This document shows, piece by piece, positions 1-6,613 of a DNA stretch of 10,678 nt. The DNA is from an uncultured Burkholderiales bacterium. Its GTDB lineage: Bacteria > Pseudomonadota > Gammaproteobacteria > Burkholderiales > Burkholderiaceae_C. Where the stretch lies: contig CAIQIL010000071.1 in NCBI GenBank assembly GCA_903871865.1, positions 1 through 10,678 of the forward strand. The letters run 5' to 3'. Under the pieces are notes generated by a model. The model saw only the letters and a program-made list of their open reading frames with translations, was not told where the DNA came from and ran no database searches. How positions within the stretch are numbered: the stretch's first letter is position 1; every line of letters begins with the position of its first letter. The translations under genes were made by a program, and so were the position numbers.

Positions 1-637
1 GATCGTCGACCTCGCTTTGGTTGGCCACCACGTCGGTGCGGCCTTCGGCGTCCACCACCGGGCCTTCCAGGTGCGGCTGGCTGGCATCGGCGTGGTGGTG
101 GCTGGTCAGTGCGGCCTCCACCTTCTGTGCTTGTTCGGGCGGCGCGGCCTGCACCAGCAGTTTGACGAGCTGGTTCTCCAGGTCGCTGGCCAGTTTCACG
201 ACCTTGGCCACCACCTGGCCGGTCAGGTCATGGAAGTCCTGGGCCATCATGATGTCGGTCAGGTGGCCGTCCACCCGGTGCGTGACGGTTTCCACGTCCT
301 GCACGAAGTTGAAGACGGCGCCGCTGGCCACGGCCTTCACCGGGTCGGCGGTGATGAGTGCGGCGAGCTTGCGCGTCTCGGCGGCGATGTGCTCCTGGTC
401 GGCCTTGGCCGTGTCCACCAGGTTGAGCACCTTCTCGGCGGCATCGGCCGTCTTGGTGGCGATGTAGTTCAGGCGGCTGCGCGCATCGGGCAGGTCGTCC
501 ACCGTGTTCTTCAGGCCGGGCAGCACGCCCAGCATGTTCATGGTGTCATGCAGCTGTCGGGTCAGGGTGCCCAGTTGCTGGAAGATTTCAGGCGATGCGG
601 CGGGCATCGACATGTTCTCGGGCAGGTCGACCTTCAT
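1..637 (-). CDS. cheZ: Chemotaxis protein CheZ, CheY-P phosphatase (3' end cut by window)
   Basis: Dephosphorylates CheY-P at the flagellar motor and so ends the tumble/reversal signal. The 212 visible codons begin MKVDLPENMS and form a mostly helical, Ala/Leu/Lys-rich protein. The family signature is clear at residues 130-143, MMAQDFHDLTGQVV. By alignment from memory D137 and Q141 correspond to the catalytic D143 and Q147 of E. coli CheZ. The last visible residues, NQSEVDD, look like the start of the C-terminal CheY-binding helix (typically VDDLLxSLGF), so only a handful of codons should be missing. The chosen ATG (637-635) has a GGGAG ribosome site about 8 bases upstream. It lies 15 bp downstream of the cheY stop, so the two genes are almost certainly cotranscribed. 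Length near 219 residues would match the family (E. coli 214). CheZ is typical of beta/gammaproteobacteria. Confidence 0.95.
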   Translation of the reverse strand, partial: MKVDLPENMSMPAASPEIFQQLGTLTRQLHDTMNMLGVLPGLKNTVDDLPDARSRLNYIATKTADAAEKVLNLVDTAKADQEHIAAETRKLAALITADPVKAVASGAVFNFVQDVETVTHRVDGHLTDIMMAQDFHDLTGQVVAKVVKLASDLENQLVKLLVQAAPPEQAQKVEAALTSHHHADASQPHLEGPVVDAEGRTDVVANQSEVDD

Positions 638-652
638 GCTGTGTGCTCCCTG

Positions 653-1051
653 TCAGGCCGTGGCGGCCAGTTTTTGCATGATTTTTTGCACCTTCTCTTC
701 CAAGGTGGCCTTGGTGAAGGGCTTGACGATGTAGCCGGCAGCACCCGTCTGGGCTGCCAGCACGATGTCTTCTTTTTTCGCTTCGGCCGTGACCATCAGC
801 ACGGGCAGGTGCTTCAAGGCGTCGTCGGTCTTGATGGCCTTGAGCAGCTCGAAGCCGTTCATGTTGGGCATGTTGATGTCGCTGACGACGAAATCGAACT
901 TGCCGTTTTTCAGCATGTTCAGCGCCACGGCGCCGTCTTCGGCCTCTTCGGCGTTGGTGTAGCCACTCTCTTTGAGCAAGCCGCGCACGATGCGGCGCAT
1001 GGTGGAGAAGTCATCCACGATGAGAAATTTCATGTCCACGGGGTTGCTCAT
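653..1051 (-). CDS. cheY: Chemotaxis response regulator CheY
   Basis: A 132-residue single-domain receiver, phosphorylated by CheA and binding FliM at the motor switch when phosphorylated. All receiver residues are visible: acidic pair D13/D14 ([11 protein letters not shown]), phosphoacceptor D58 ([12 protein letters not shown]), T88 (VTAEAKKED), Y107 and K110 (AAGYIVKPF). Numbering is E. coli CheY plus one. The FSTMRRIV and NMPNMNG runs identify the motor-binding CheY rather than an OmpR-type receiver, and there is no output domain. The ATG at 1051-1049 is preceded by AAAGGA at a spacing of about 7. It follows motB by 53 bp and precedes cheZ by 15 bp. No promoter or terminator was recognised in the motB-cheY gap, so cheYZ is probably transcribed with motAB. 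Confidence 0.98.
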   Translation of the reverse strand: MSNPVDMKFLIVDDFSTMRRIVRGLLKESGYTNAEEAEDGAVALNMLKNGKFDFVVSDINMPNMNGFELLKAIKTDDALKHLPVLMVTAEAKKEDIVLAAQTGAAGYIVKPFTKATLEEKVQKIMQKLAATA

Positions 1052-1104
1052 GACGCGTCCTTTGTCGATCGGAAGGGGGCTTTGCCGCCCTGCTGCTGTG
1101 GGTC

Positions 1105-2067
1105 TTATCGGCCGGTGATGCCAGGTCTTGAGGGCTTGATGTCGGGCTTGTCGGGCGTCTCGGCTTCGTCATCGGCGTCTTCGCCGGATTCCACGCGCGC
1201 CGCGCTGAAGAAGCGGTCTTCAGCTTCGCGGTTCATCACGATGACGCTGATGCGCCGGTTCAGGGGGCTCTCAGGGTTGCCCTTCTCGTACAGCATGCTG
1301 GCCGCCAGGCCCTGCACGCGCAGCACCTTGGCGCCGCTGAGGCCACCAGAAATCAGTTCTCGGCGCGAGGCGTTCGCCCGGTCGGACGACAGCTCCCAGT
1401 TGCTGTAGCCGCGCTCGCCCGCGCTGAAGGCCTTGGCGTCGGTGTGGCCCTCGATGGTGAGCCGGTTGGGCACCTCGTCGAGCACGTGGCCGATGGCGCG
1501 CAGGATGTCGCGCATGTAGCCCTTGACCTCGGTGTCGCCGCTGTCGAACATCGGCCGGCTCTGGTCGTCCACGATCTGGATGCGCAGCCCCTCGGCCGTG
1601 AGGTCGAGCTGGATCTGCGATTTGTACTTGGCCAGGCGCTCGTCGTTGGCGATGACCTCTTCGACCTTCTGCTTGAGGGCGCGCAGGCGTTCTGCTTCGG
1701 CGCGCATCTGCTCGGCCTTGAGCGCTTTCTTGCGCTGCTTCTCGTCGGCGGTTTCCGACTTGCCCTTTTTCATCTGCCCGGTGGATTCGGACAGGTTGTT
1801 GCCGCCGCCCTTGAGGATGGAGGTGGCGTCACCTGCGCCACTGCCACCGAACATGGCGACTTTCAGCGGGCTGTTGAAGTAGTCGGCGATGCCCTTTTTG
1901 TCGCCTTCGGTGGTCGAACCGAGCAGCCACATCAGCAGAAAGAAGGCCATCATGGCCGTCACGAAGTCGGCGTAGGCGATCTTCCAGGCACCACCGTGGG
2001 CAGCGTGGCCGCCCTTCTTGATGCGCTTGATGATGATCGGTTGGACCTTCTTCGAATCACCGGCCAT
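1105..2067 (-). CDS. motB: Flagellar stator protein MotB
   Basis: Stator subunit that anchors the MotA5B2 proton channel to peptidoglycan. 320 residues. A basic cytoplasmic N-terminus (1-27) leads to one TM helix (about 29-50) containing the motif [19 protein letters not shown]34 is the proton-carrying Asp, equivalent to E. coli D32. The segment 52-76 ([14 protein letters not shown]...) fits the plug that closes inactive stators. A charged, probably coiled linker spans about 98-150. The OmpA-like peptidoglycan-binding domain covers about 155-280, with LTIEGHTDA at 203-211 and NWELSSDRA at 223-231; D210 and R230 are the expected ligand residues. The acidic/proline tail (about 290-320) is not conserved. 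The start at 2067 has a GGAG ribosome site about 6 bases upstream and lies 18 bp after motA. The Asp and FFLLMWLL context suggest a proton-driven stator. Confidence 0.98.
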   Translation of the reverse strand: MAGDSKKVQPIIIKRIKKGGHAAHGGAWKIAYADFVTAMMAFFLLMWLLGSTTEGDKKGIADYFNSPLKVAMFGGSGAGDATSILKGGGNNLSESTGQMKKGKSETADEKQRKKALKAEQMRAEAERLRALKQKVEEVIANDERLAKYKSQIQLDLTAEGLRIQIVDDQSRPMFDSGDTEVKGYMRDILRAIGHVLDEVPNRLTIEGHTDAKAFSAGERGYSNWELSSDRANASRRELISGGLSGAKVLRVQGLAASMLYEKGNPESPLNRRISVIVMNREAEDRFFSAARVESGEDADDEAETPDKPDIKPSRPGITGR

Positions 2068-2085
2068 GCTGTGCTCCGCGAGGGG

Positions 2086-2943
2086 TTACTTCTTCTTGAC
2101 GTGAGCTTCAAGCTCGGCGAAGGTCGGGCGCTCGGTCGAATAAATGACTTTGCGTCCAAACTCGATGGCGACCTGGGGGGCGTAGCCCTGCATCGAAGCC
2201 AGCAGCACGGTCTTGATGACCTGGAACTCTTTCGTTGCCTCGTCGAGCTTTTGCTCCATCAGTCCCGCCAGGGGCTCGACAACGCCATAGGCGAGCAGGA
2301 TGCCCAGGAATGTGCCCACCAGCGCCGAGCCGATCATGCCGCCCAGCACGGCCGGCGGCTGGCCCACCGAACCCATGGTGTTCACCACACCCAGCACGGC
2401 GGCGACGATGCCGAAAGCCGGCAGTGCGCCGGCAAGTCGTGCCATCGCGGCGCAAGCGTTGTGGCCTTCGTGGTGGTGGGTGTCGATCTCGTTGTCCATG
2501 AGGGTTTCGATCTCATGGGCGTTCAGGTTGCCAGACACCATCATGCGCAGGTAGTCGGTGATGAACTCGACGACGTGATGGTCGTGCCCCATCGTGGGGT
2601 ATTTCTTGAACAGGGCCGAGTTGTGCGGGTCCTCGACGTCCTTCTCGATGGACATCAGGCCTTCCTTGCGGACCTTCTGAAGGATCTCGAACATCATGGC
2701 CATGAGCTCCATGTAGCGGGCTTTGGTGTACTTAGACCCCTTGGCCAGGGGGCCCAGGTTGGCCACGACCGCTTTCAGGGTCTTGCTCTGGTTGTTCACC
2801 ACGAAGGCACCCAGGGCGCCTCCCAGGATGGCCATCAACTCAAGCGGCAAGGCCTCGATGATCACGGCCATGTTGCCGTGGTGAAGGATGTAGGCGCCAA
2901 AGATGCACCCCAGCGCAACAACGTAGCCAATCGCGAGGTTCAT
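2086..2943 (-). CDS. motA: Flagellar stator protein MotA
   Basis: Ion-channel and torque-generating subunit of the stator, partner of MotB. 285 residues, close to E. coli MotA (295). Hydrophobic segments lie near 3-22, 33-50, 172-192 and 202-222. The cytoplasmic loop contains R92 and E100 (KVRKEGLMSIEKD), which by alignment correspond to E. coli R90 and E98 that contact FliG. P175 (LPAFGIVAAVLG) and P224 (GVVEPLAGL) correspond to channel prolines P173 and P222. A conserved tail EFGRKVIYSTERPTFAELE is present. An extra His-rich stretch, DTHHHEGHN (154-162), sits in the large cytoplasmic loop. The ATG is set by homology (MNLAIGY), but the 20 bases before it lack a purine-rich ribosome site, which is unusual next to the good sites of its neighbours. 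The flhDC terminator lies upstream, so motA probably has its own promoter. Confidence 0.98.
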   Translation of the reverse strand: MNLAIGYVVALGCIFGAYILHHGNMAVIIEALPLELMAILGGALGAFVVNNQSKTLKAVVANLGPLAKGSKYTKARYMELMAMMFEILQKVRKEGLMSIEKDVEDPHNSALFKKYPTMGHDHHVVEFITDYLRMMVSGNLNAHEIETLMDNEIDTHHHEGHNACAAMARLAGALPAFGIVAAVLGVVNTMGSVGQPPAVLGGMIGSALVGTFLGILLAYGVVEPLAGLMEQKLDEATKEFQVIKTVLLASMQGYAPQVAIEFGRKVIYSTERPTFAELEAHVKKK

Positions 2944-3081
2944 GGTGTGTCAAGTGCAAGTTCGGGTCATGACGTGATCTTCGGCCAGACCGGGGCAGCG
3001 AAAGCCGTGAACAAGGCCACGGGCATGGCGTTATTCCGGCGCAGCTTCCAGCAGGTGGAAATCCTTCGGAACGTTCTCTGC
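2944..3081 (-). promoter_or_regulatory. motA upstream region with two chained mini-ORFs
   Basis: This 138-bp stretch between the flhDC terminator and motA must hold the motAB-cheYZ promoter if the terminator works. No convincing -35/-10 pair was found. On the minus strand a 19-codon reading frame (ATG 3026-3024, peptide MPVALFTAFAAPVWPKITS) stops at 2969-2967. Its stop overlaps, as ATGA, the start of a 6-codon frame (MTRTCT, ATG 2970-2968). That frame stops six bases before the motA ATG and is in frame with it. The arrangement could give translational coupling to motA, which lacks its own Shine-Dalgarno sequence, or could be chance. A GCCGAAGA sequence (minus strand, 2985-2978) resembles the -10 box of sigma-28 promoters but has no matching -35. 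Confidence 0.4.
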
Positions 3082-3109
3082 AAAAAAGACGGACCCGATG
3101 GGGGTCCGT
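3082..3109 (-). terminator. Rho-independent terminator of flhDC
   Basis: Read on the minus strand: ACGGACCC, a 5-base loop CCATC, GGGTCCGT, then C and six T. The stem is a perfect 8 bp, GC-rich, and followed by a good U-tract. It lies about 218 bp beyond the flhC stop and 138 bp before motA. It therefore ends the flhDC transcript and separates it from motAB-cheYZ. Confidence 0.88.
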
Positions 3110-3326
3110 GGAAAGCACTTGGTGTGTGCAGGAGGAGACAAGCAAGAACGCCTTCCTTCCAAAAGACGCTCACCTGATTCATCGGTGCGAGGCTTCAGAA
3201 CTTGAGTTCACGAAGGCAGCGCGGCGTGGGGTGGTGCGGGAATCCGTGCGCACTTCACGCGAGACGATCGGGGTGGGCGGCTTGGGAGATCGGGTTTGAC
3301 GCAGGGCGTCATGGAGCCGTCGAGGC
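3110..3326 (-). other. Long flhC 3' untranslated region, no gene seen
   Basis: 217 bp between the flhC stop codon and the terminator hairpin on the minus strand. I see no supported reading frame, tRNA or recognised RNA family here. The frames that do occur cross the terminator or oppose the transcript and lack a ribosome site. If flhDC transcripts run to the terminator, this is an unusually long 3' UTR, a possible source of a UTR-derived small RNA, though nothing in the sequence proves one. Confidence 0.5.
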
Positions 3327-3863
3327 TCAGTGCATCTGCAGCGAACCAGCAGCCTTGCCCTTGCCGGCGCGCGCGGGCGGGTTGCACAGGCCGCAGGTGA
3401 AGTGGCGGGCGATTTCGTGCGGGTGGGTGACGAAGTGGCCACCGCACTTGTTGCACTTGGTCATCGTCAGCATGCCGTTGTCGATGAACTTGACCAGGCG
3501 CCAGGCGCGGGTCACGGACAGCAGGGGCTCCAGGCCTTGGGACTGGGTCTGCTCCAGGTAGAGCTGGTAGGCCTTGATGACGACGTCGATCTCGTCCATC
3601 TCGGAGGCCTTGTTCAGGTACTCGTGGACGTTGAGGAACAGGCTGGCGTGGATGTTGGGCTGCCAGGTCATGAACCAGTCGGTGGAGAAAGGCAGCTGGC
3701 CCTTGGAAGGCGACTTGCCCGAGACTTCCTTGTACAGGCGCAGCAGGCGCTCATAGGACATGTCGGTCTCCGACTCCAGGACCTGCAGGCGGGCACCGAG
3801 GTGGATGAGCGTGACGGCGCGGTCGATTTGCTTGGCTTCGGTCAACAGGCTCTTGGTGCGCAT
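3327..3863 (-). CDS. flhC: Flagellar transcriptional regulator FlhC
   Basis: DNA-binding subunit of the FlhD4C2 master activator, which recruits RNA polymerase to class II flagellar promoters. 178 residues (E. coli 192). The family is recognised from WFMTWQPNIHASLF (63-76) and LEPLLSVTRAWRLVKF (111-126). The zinc site CNKCGGHFV...HFTCGLC uses C137, C140, C157 and C160, the same positions as in E. coli FlhC. The ATG at 3863-3861 has AGGAGA about 7 bases upstream. It follows flhD by 46 bp and is cotranscribed with it. The tail after the zinc site is short and basic (PPARAGKGKAAG). The minus-strand terminator at 3082-3109 ends the operon. Confidence 0.98.
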   Translation of the reverse strand: MRTKSLLTEAKQIDRAVTLIHLGARLQVLESETDMSYERLLRLYKEVSGKSPSKGQLPFSTDWFMTWQPNIHASLFLNVHEYLNKASEMDEIDVVIKAYQLYLEQTQSQGLEPLLSVTRAWRLVKFIDNGMLTMTKCNKCGGHFVTHPHEIARHFTCGLCNPPARAGKGKAAGSLQMH

Positions 3864-3909
3864 GGTGGGTCTCCTGGGAATCGGGTTCGTTGTGCAGGTC
3901 AGGCAGCCG

Positions 3910-4230
3910 TCAAGCAGCTTCTTGGTGGCGGCCGGCCATCAGGATGTTGGCGTGCAGGCGGGTGACGGAGTCGTTGGCCGACTTGGAGTGGCTGGTCAGC
4001 AGGGACCAGACCAGGTCGTCGTCGATGCGCATACGGCACAGCAGGGTGTTGCCGGACGCGAGCTTCAGCACCTGGGCCGGGCTCAGCGAGGCCAGGCGGT
4101 CGGCGGCTTGCTCCGACAGCCCCAGGCGGTAGAGCGCCTGTTCGCGGTCCGAACGGATGAGGCTCTGGGCCAGCATCAGGTAGGACAGGTTGACTTCGCG
4201 GATTTCCATCAGGACTTGGTCGGCGTTCAT
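3910..4230 (-). CDS. flhD: Flagellar transcriptional regulator FlhD
   Basis: Partner of FlhC in the heterohexameric master activator. 106 residues (E. coli FlhD about 116-119). Family blocks are IREVNLSYLMLAQSLIRSDREQA (10-32), LGLSEQAADRLASLSPAQVLKLA (36-58) and LLCRMRIDDDLVWSLL (63-78). C65 matches the cysteine that forms the inter-subunit disulfide in E. coli FlhD. The start ATG 4230-4228 has CCGGAG about 7-8 bases upstream. It is the first gene of the minus-strand motility block and is divergent from the riboswitch-controlled protease. The C-terminal half (VTRLHANILMAGRHQEAA) is short and polar, as usual. Confidence 0.97.
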   Translation of the reverse strand: MNADQVLMEIREVNLSYLMLAQSLIRSDREQALYRLGLSEQAADRLASLSPAQVLKLASGNTLLCRMRIDDDLVWSLLTSHSKSANDSVTRLHANILMAGRHQEAA

Positions 4231-4502
4231 GGTCGGGCTCCGGTGTGCTGCTTGTGTGTGAACCGCTGTGTGGTTGCGGTGTCGATGGAGTCATTGTGCA
4301 AACACCCGCCAATTTCCTTGATAGGTGTCTGGATGTAAGGCCCGTCGGCAGCCGGCTACACGCCCTGTAGGAAGTTGCCTGACAGAAACCCGGAAATGCA
4401 GCCTGCCTGCCCGCCAGAAAACTGGCACCCCAAGCCACGGCATTTCGCGCTTTGTCCATTCGTTCACACGTGTTTACGTCTGCTTGCACTAAGCTGAGAA
4501 CT
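4231..4502 (-). promoter_or_regulatory. flhD upstream/leader region with inverted repeats
   Basis: 272 bp lie between flhD and the riboswitch, shared by the divergent promoters. Three small dyads are visible: ACCGC/GCGGT (4262-4266 and 4276-4280) about 32 bp upstream of the flhD start; CTACA-CGCCC-TGTAG (4356-4370); and GCCAG-AAAA-CTGGC (4413-4426). ACACGTGT (4466-4473) is a perfect 8-bp palindrome on the protease side. They may be operators or leader structures, since flhDC is a heavily regulated operon in well-studied bacteria, but I cannot assign a regulator. No sigma-70 promoter with good matches in both hexamers was found for either direction. Confidence 0.4.
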
Positions 4503-4588
4503 CATCTGGGCAACCCGCACGAAAGTGCGGTGACGCAAAGCTGCGGGGCTAACGGTGCCAGTGCACCCATGCCAGCCGGGCCGCCATG
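4503..4588 (+). ncRNA. Class I cyclic-di-GMP riboswitch aptamer (GEMM-I)
   Basis: The conserved core of the c-di-GMP-I aptamer (Rfam RF01051) is readable. It runs GGGCAACC (4508-4515), helix CCGCAC-GAAA-GTGCGG (4515-4530, perfect 6-bp stem with the typical GAAA tetraloop), then GACGCAAAGC (4532-4541), the hallmark junction. Next come GGGGCTAA (4545-4552) and a second helical arm closed by GCGGG (4543-4547) against CCC and GC (4566-4572). Last is CAGCCGGGCCGCC (4573-4585), equivalent to the TAGCCGGGTTACC tetraloop-receptor and closing strand. The order and spacing match the Vibrio cholerae Vc2 aptamer from memory. The outer P1 helix is the least clear part (GG 4508-4509 with CC 4584-4585; CAT 4503-4505 with ATG 4586-4588). 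It lies 90 bp upstream of the protease start, same strand, no gene between. Confidence 0.88.
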
Positions 4589-4595
4589 CCGCCAT
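4580..4595 (+). repeat. Tandem GCCGCCAT repeat at the aptamer/expression-platform junction
   Basis: GCCGCCAT occurs twice head to tail. The first copy (4580-4587) is the 3' closing strand of the aptamer and the second (4588-4595) is just outside it. A third related copy, CCGCCATC, is at 4644-4651 in the 3' arm of the downstream hairpin. All three can pair with the single GATGGCG at 4633-4639, so they look like competing switch strands and not random repetition. Confidence 0.7.
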
Positions 4596-4657
4596 CGGGC
4601 GGTGTGTCCGCACGCGCACTTTGCACGCCCTGGATGGCGATGACCGCCATCCTTTGT
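4589..4657 (+). promoter_or_regulatory. Putative riboswitch expression platform (antiterminator/terminator)
   Basis: Between the aptamer and the ribosome site are several mutually exclusive helices. CGCCATC (4590-4596) can pair with GATGGCG (4633-4639), 7 bp, an antiterminator-like helix. GATGGCG is also the 5' arm of the hairpin at 4632-4652, so only one can form. CCGCC (4589-4593) can instead fold locally on GGCGG (4598-4602), which would free 4633-4639 for the terminator. The first repeat copy inside the aptamer closing strand (4582-4587) offers 6 bp to the same target, giving a route by which ligand-stabilised P1 could alter the choice. The ribosome site AGGAG (4668-4672) has no evident complementary strand nearby, so control by transcription termination is more likely than ribosome-site masking. 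The on/off sign cannot be read from sequence. Confidence 0.55.
4632..4657 (+). terminator. Candidate riboswitch-controlled intrinsic terminator
   Basis: GGATGGCG (4632-4639), loop ATGAC, CGCCATCC (4645-4652): a perfect 8-bp stem followed directly by TTTGT. The U-run is short, so its efficiency is uncertain. Its position, after the aptamer and 11 bases before the protease ribosome site, is where a riboswitch terminator is expected. Confidence 0.5.
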
Positions 4658-4677
4658 CCCGCGTTCCAGGAGTGCAC

Positions 4678-6594
4678 ATGCGATCTCACCTTGTCTTGCC
4701 CACCGTCCTTGCCTCGGCCGTCCTCGCCCTGTCGGTGGGCGCTGCCCATGCCGTCGAGCCGGCCGCCGCGCCGCAAGGGGTGAACATCCTGTCGCCCATG
4801 AAGCTGGACGCCCGCGCCCTGCTGGCCATGAAGGCCGGTGAGCAGGTCGCCATCGACTTCCCCGTCATCGGTCGCAAGACCGTGGTGTTCGAGACCACCA
4901 CCCGTGGCATCGACGGCCTGGCCTACTGGCACGGTCGCCTGGCGGGCAGCACGCGTGACCGCGTCTACCTGAAGCAGACCTCGGCGGGCTTTGTGGGCGC
5001 CATCCGCTTCGCCGATCGCCAGGTCGCATTCCAGCAGCAAGGCGGTGCCTTGCGTGCGGTGGACGCCTCGGCGCTGGCCGCCGTGGCCGGCCAGGCCTAC
5101 GCGGTGGGCAACAGCCTGGAGAAGGGCGTCCACGAGATCAGCGGCAATTTCGCTGCCATCGCGCAAGCGGGCGAAGGTGCGGAAATCGCCCTGCCGCTGC
5201 CCGGCGGTCTGACCGAGGTGGCCGTGGTGACCCGCGCGGCCATCGACGAGCACGGCTTCCAGCAAGTGACCGGTGTCAGCCGCATGGACGGCATCGCCTA
5301 CCCCACGCAGCTGACCATCAGCAAGGACGCCGTTTTCGGCACGGTGCTGACCTCGCAAGGCGAATACCAGATCGTCACGCGCGGTGGCAAGACGCAGATC
5401 CTCGACCCCAAGACCGCCGGCTGGCAGGCCCCGCGTGGCGATGACCACATCGAGGTGAGCGGCCTGTTGAACGGCGAGCCTTTGTCGGCCGGGGCCGTGG
5501 TCACCACCCAGGCGGCGGTCACCACGACGACGACCGCCACCACCACGACCACCACCCCCAGCCTGATCCCGCTGAAAGCCGGCACGGTGGACACCACCAT
5601 CAACCTGCTGATGACCTACAGCGCGAGCTACGTCACGATGTGGGGCAACGAGACGGCGGCGCGCACCCGCCTGTCCAACCTGGTGGAAGTGGCCAACAGC
5701 GCCTACGGCAACAGCGGCACGGGCATCAAATTCCGTGTCGTGGGCTGGCGCCAGGTGGCGGTGGCCGACGCCACGCCGCAAACCAACCTGGGCAACCTGC
5801 GCCTGGACACCGGCGGCTTCGCCGGCACCGCGGCACAGAAGGCGCTCAATGGCGCGGCCATGACCGTGTTCTTCTCGCCCTTCAACGCCACGACCTCCAC
5901 CACCGGCACCTGCGGCCTGGCCTATGTGCCTGCCGCGAACGCCGCCGGCCTGGCGAGCTTCAAGTCGCAGGCGCCCTACCTGATGTTCGCGGCGCTCAAC
6001 GACGGCCAGACCAGCAACGGCTGGTACTGCGAGTCCCTGACCCTGGCGCACGAGCTGGGCCACAACCTGGGCAATGCGCACGACAAGGCCAACTCCTCCT
6101 TCCCGGGCGTGTTCAGCTACAGCTACGGCAAGGGCGTGTCGGGTGCGTTCGGCACGGTGATGTCCTACATCTCGCCGCGCGTGGCGCTGTTCTCCTCGCC
6201 GCAACTCAAGTGCACCAGCGCTGGCGCCGCCTGTGGCACGGCGACGGAGAACGTCGTGGCCTCGGTGCTGCAGACCAAGTCCACCGTGGCCGCCCTGGGC
6301 AAAACCACCGCGACGACCGTGGCCAGCGATGGCAGCTTCATGGTGTCCGGCTGGTTGCTCAACACCACCGGCACCCCGTTCACCGGCGCCGCCACCTTCA
6401 AGGTCACCACCGCGGGCGTGAGCTGCGCCTCGGGCAGCACCGGCCTGTACATGTGCAAGGTGCCGGCCGGCGTGAGCTCGGTGACGCTGTCGGCCGCCGT
6501 GGCCGGGCGTTCGGTCACGCCGACGCTGGCGACCTTCGGCATCGACCGCCTGGCCAACACCCCGGTCAACGCGACACGCTTCTATGTGAAGTGA
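4678..6594 (+). CDS. Secreted metzincin-type zinc metalloprotease (M12-like)
   Basis: 638 residues. The ATG at 4678 is chosen for AGGAG at 4668-4672 and because it gives a clean signal peptide, MRSHLVLPTVLASAVLALSV with cleavage after AHA (residue 25); upstream in-frame ATG codons fall inside the riboswitch. Residues 26-273 look like an N-terminal prodomain. A Thr-rich linker (276-293, almost all Thr) leads to the catalytic domain. The metzincin zinc site HELGHNLGNAHD is at 458-469 (H458, H462, H468 ligands; E459 general base), and the Met-turn is GTVMSY with M495. FSSPQLKCTSAGAACGTATEN follows, as in reprolysin-like bacterial enzymes. A C-terminal domain of about 110 residues with paired Cys may bind substrate or aid secretion. 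The protein is probably exported by Sec and then type II secretion. The leader carries a c-di-GMP riboswitch; the substrate is unknown. Confidence 0.9.
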   Translation: MRSHLVLPTVLASAVLALSVGAAHAVEPAAAPQGVNILSPMKLDARALLAMKAGEQVAIDFPVIGRKTVVFETTTRGIDGLAYWHGRLAGSTRDRVYLKQTSAGFVGAIRFADRQVAFQQQGGALRAVDASALAAVAGQAYAVGNSLEKGVHEISGNFAAIAQAGEGAEIALPLPGGLTEVAVVTRAAIDEHGFQQVTGVSRMDGIAYPTQLTISKDAVFGTVLTSQGEYQIVTRGGKTQILDPKTAGWQAPRGDDHIEVSGLLNGEPLSAGAVVTTQAAVTTTTTATTTTTTPSLIPLKAGTVDTTINLLMTYSASYVTMWGNETAARTRLSNLVEVANSAYGNSGTGIKFRVVGWRQVAVADATPQTNLGNLRLDTGGFAGTAAQKALNGAAMTVFFSPFNATTSTTGTCGLAYVPAANAAGLASFKSQAPYLMFAALNDGQTSNGWYCESLTLAHELGHNLGNAHDKANSSFPGVFSYSYGKGVSGAFGTVMSYISPRVALFSSPQLKCTSAGAACGTATENVVASVLQTKSTVAALGKTTATTVASDGSFMVSGWLLNTTGTPFTGAATFKVTTAGVSCASGSTGLYMCKVPAGVSSVTLSAAVAGRSVTPTLATFGIDRLANTPVNATRFYVK

Positions 6595-6613
6595 GCAATC
6601 ACTCTTGATTGCG

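Noticed and set aside
2960-3010. Sigma-28 (FliA) promoter for motA
   Set aside because: GCCGAAGA (2985-2978, minus strand) matches the -10 box at 6 of 8 positions, but the -35 region at the right distance matches almost nowhere.
1444-3177. 577-codon open frame on the plus strand antisense to motB and motA
   Set aside because: It mirrors the codons of the two well-supported stator genes, has a His/Val/Gly/Leu-rich composition typical of antisense frames in high-GC DNA, and crosses the flhDC terminator.
2967-3182. 71-codon minus-strand frame between flhC and motA
   Set aside because: It runs through the intrinsic terminator at 3082-3109 and has no good ribosome site; only its last 19 codons are mentioned as a possible mini-ORF.
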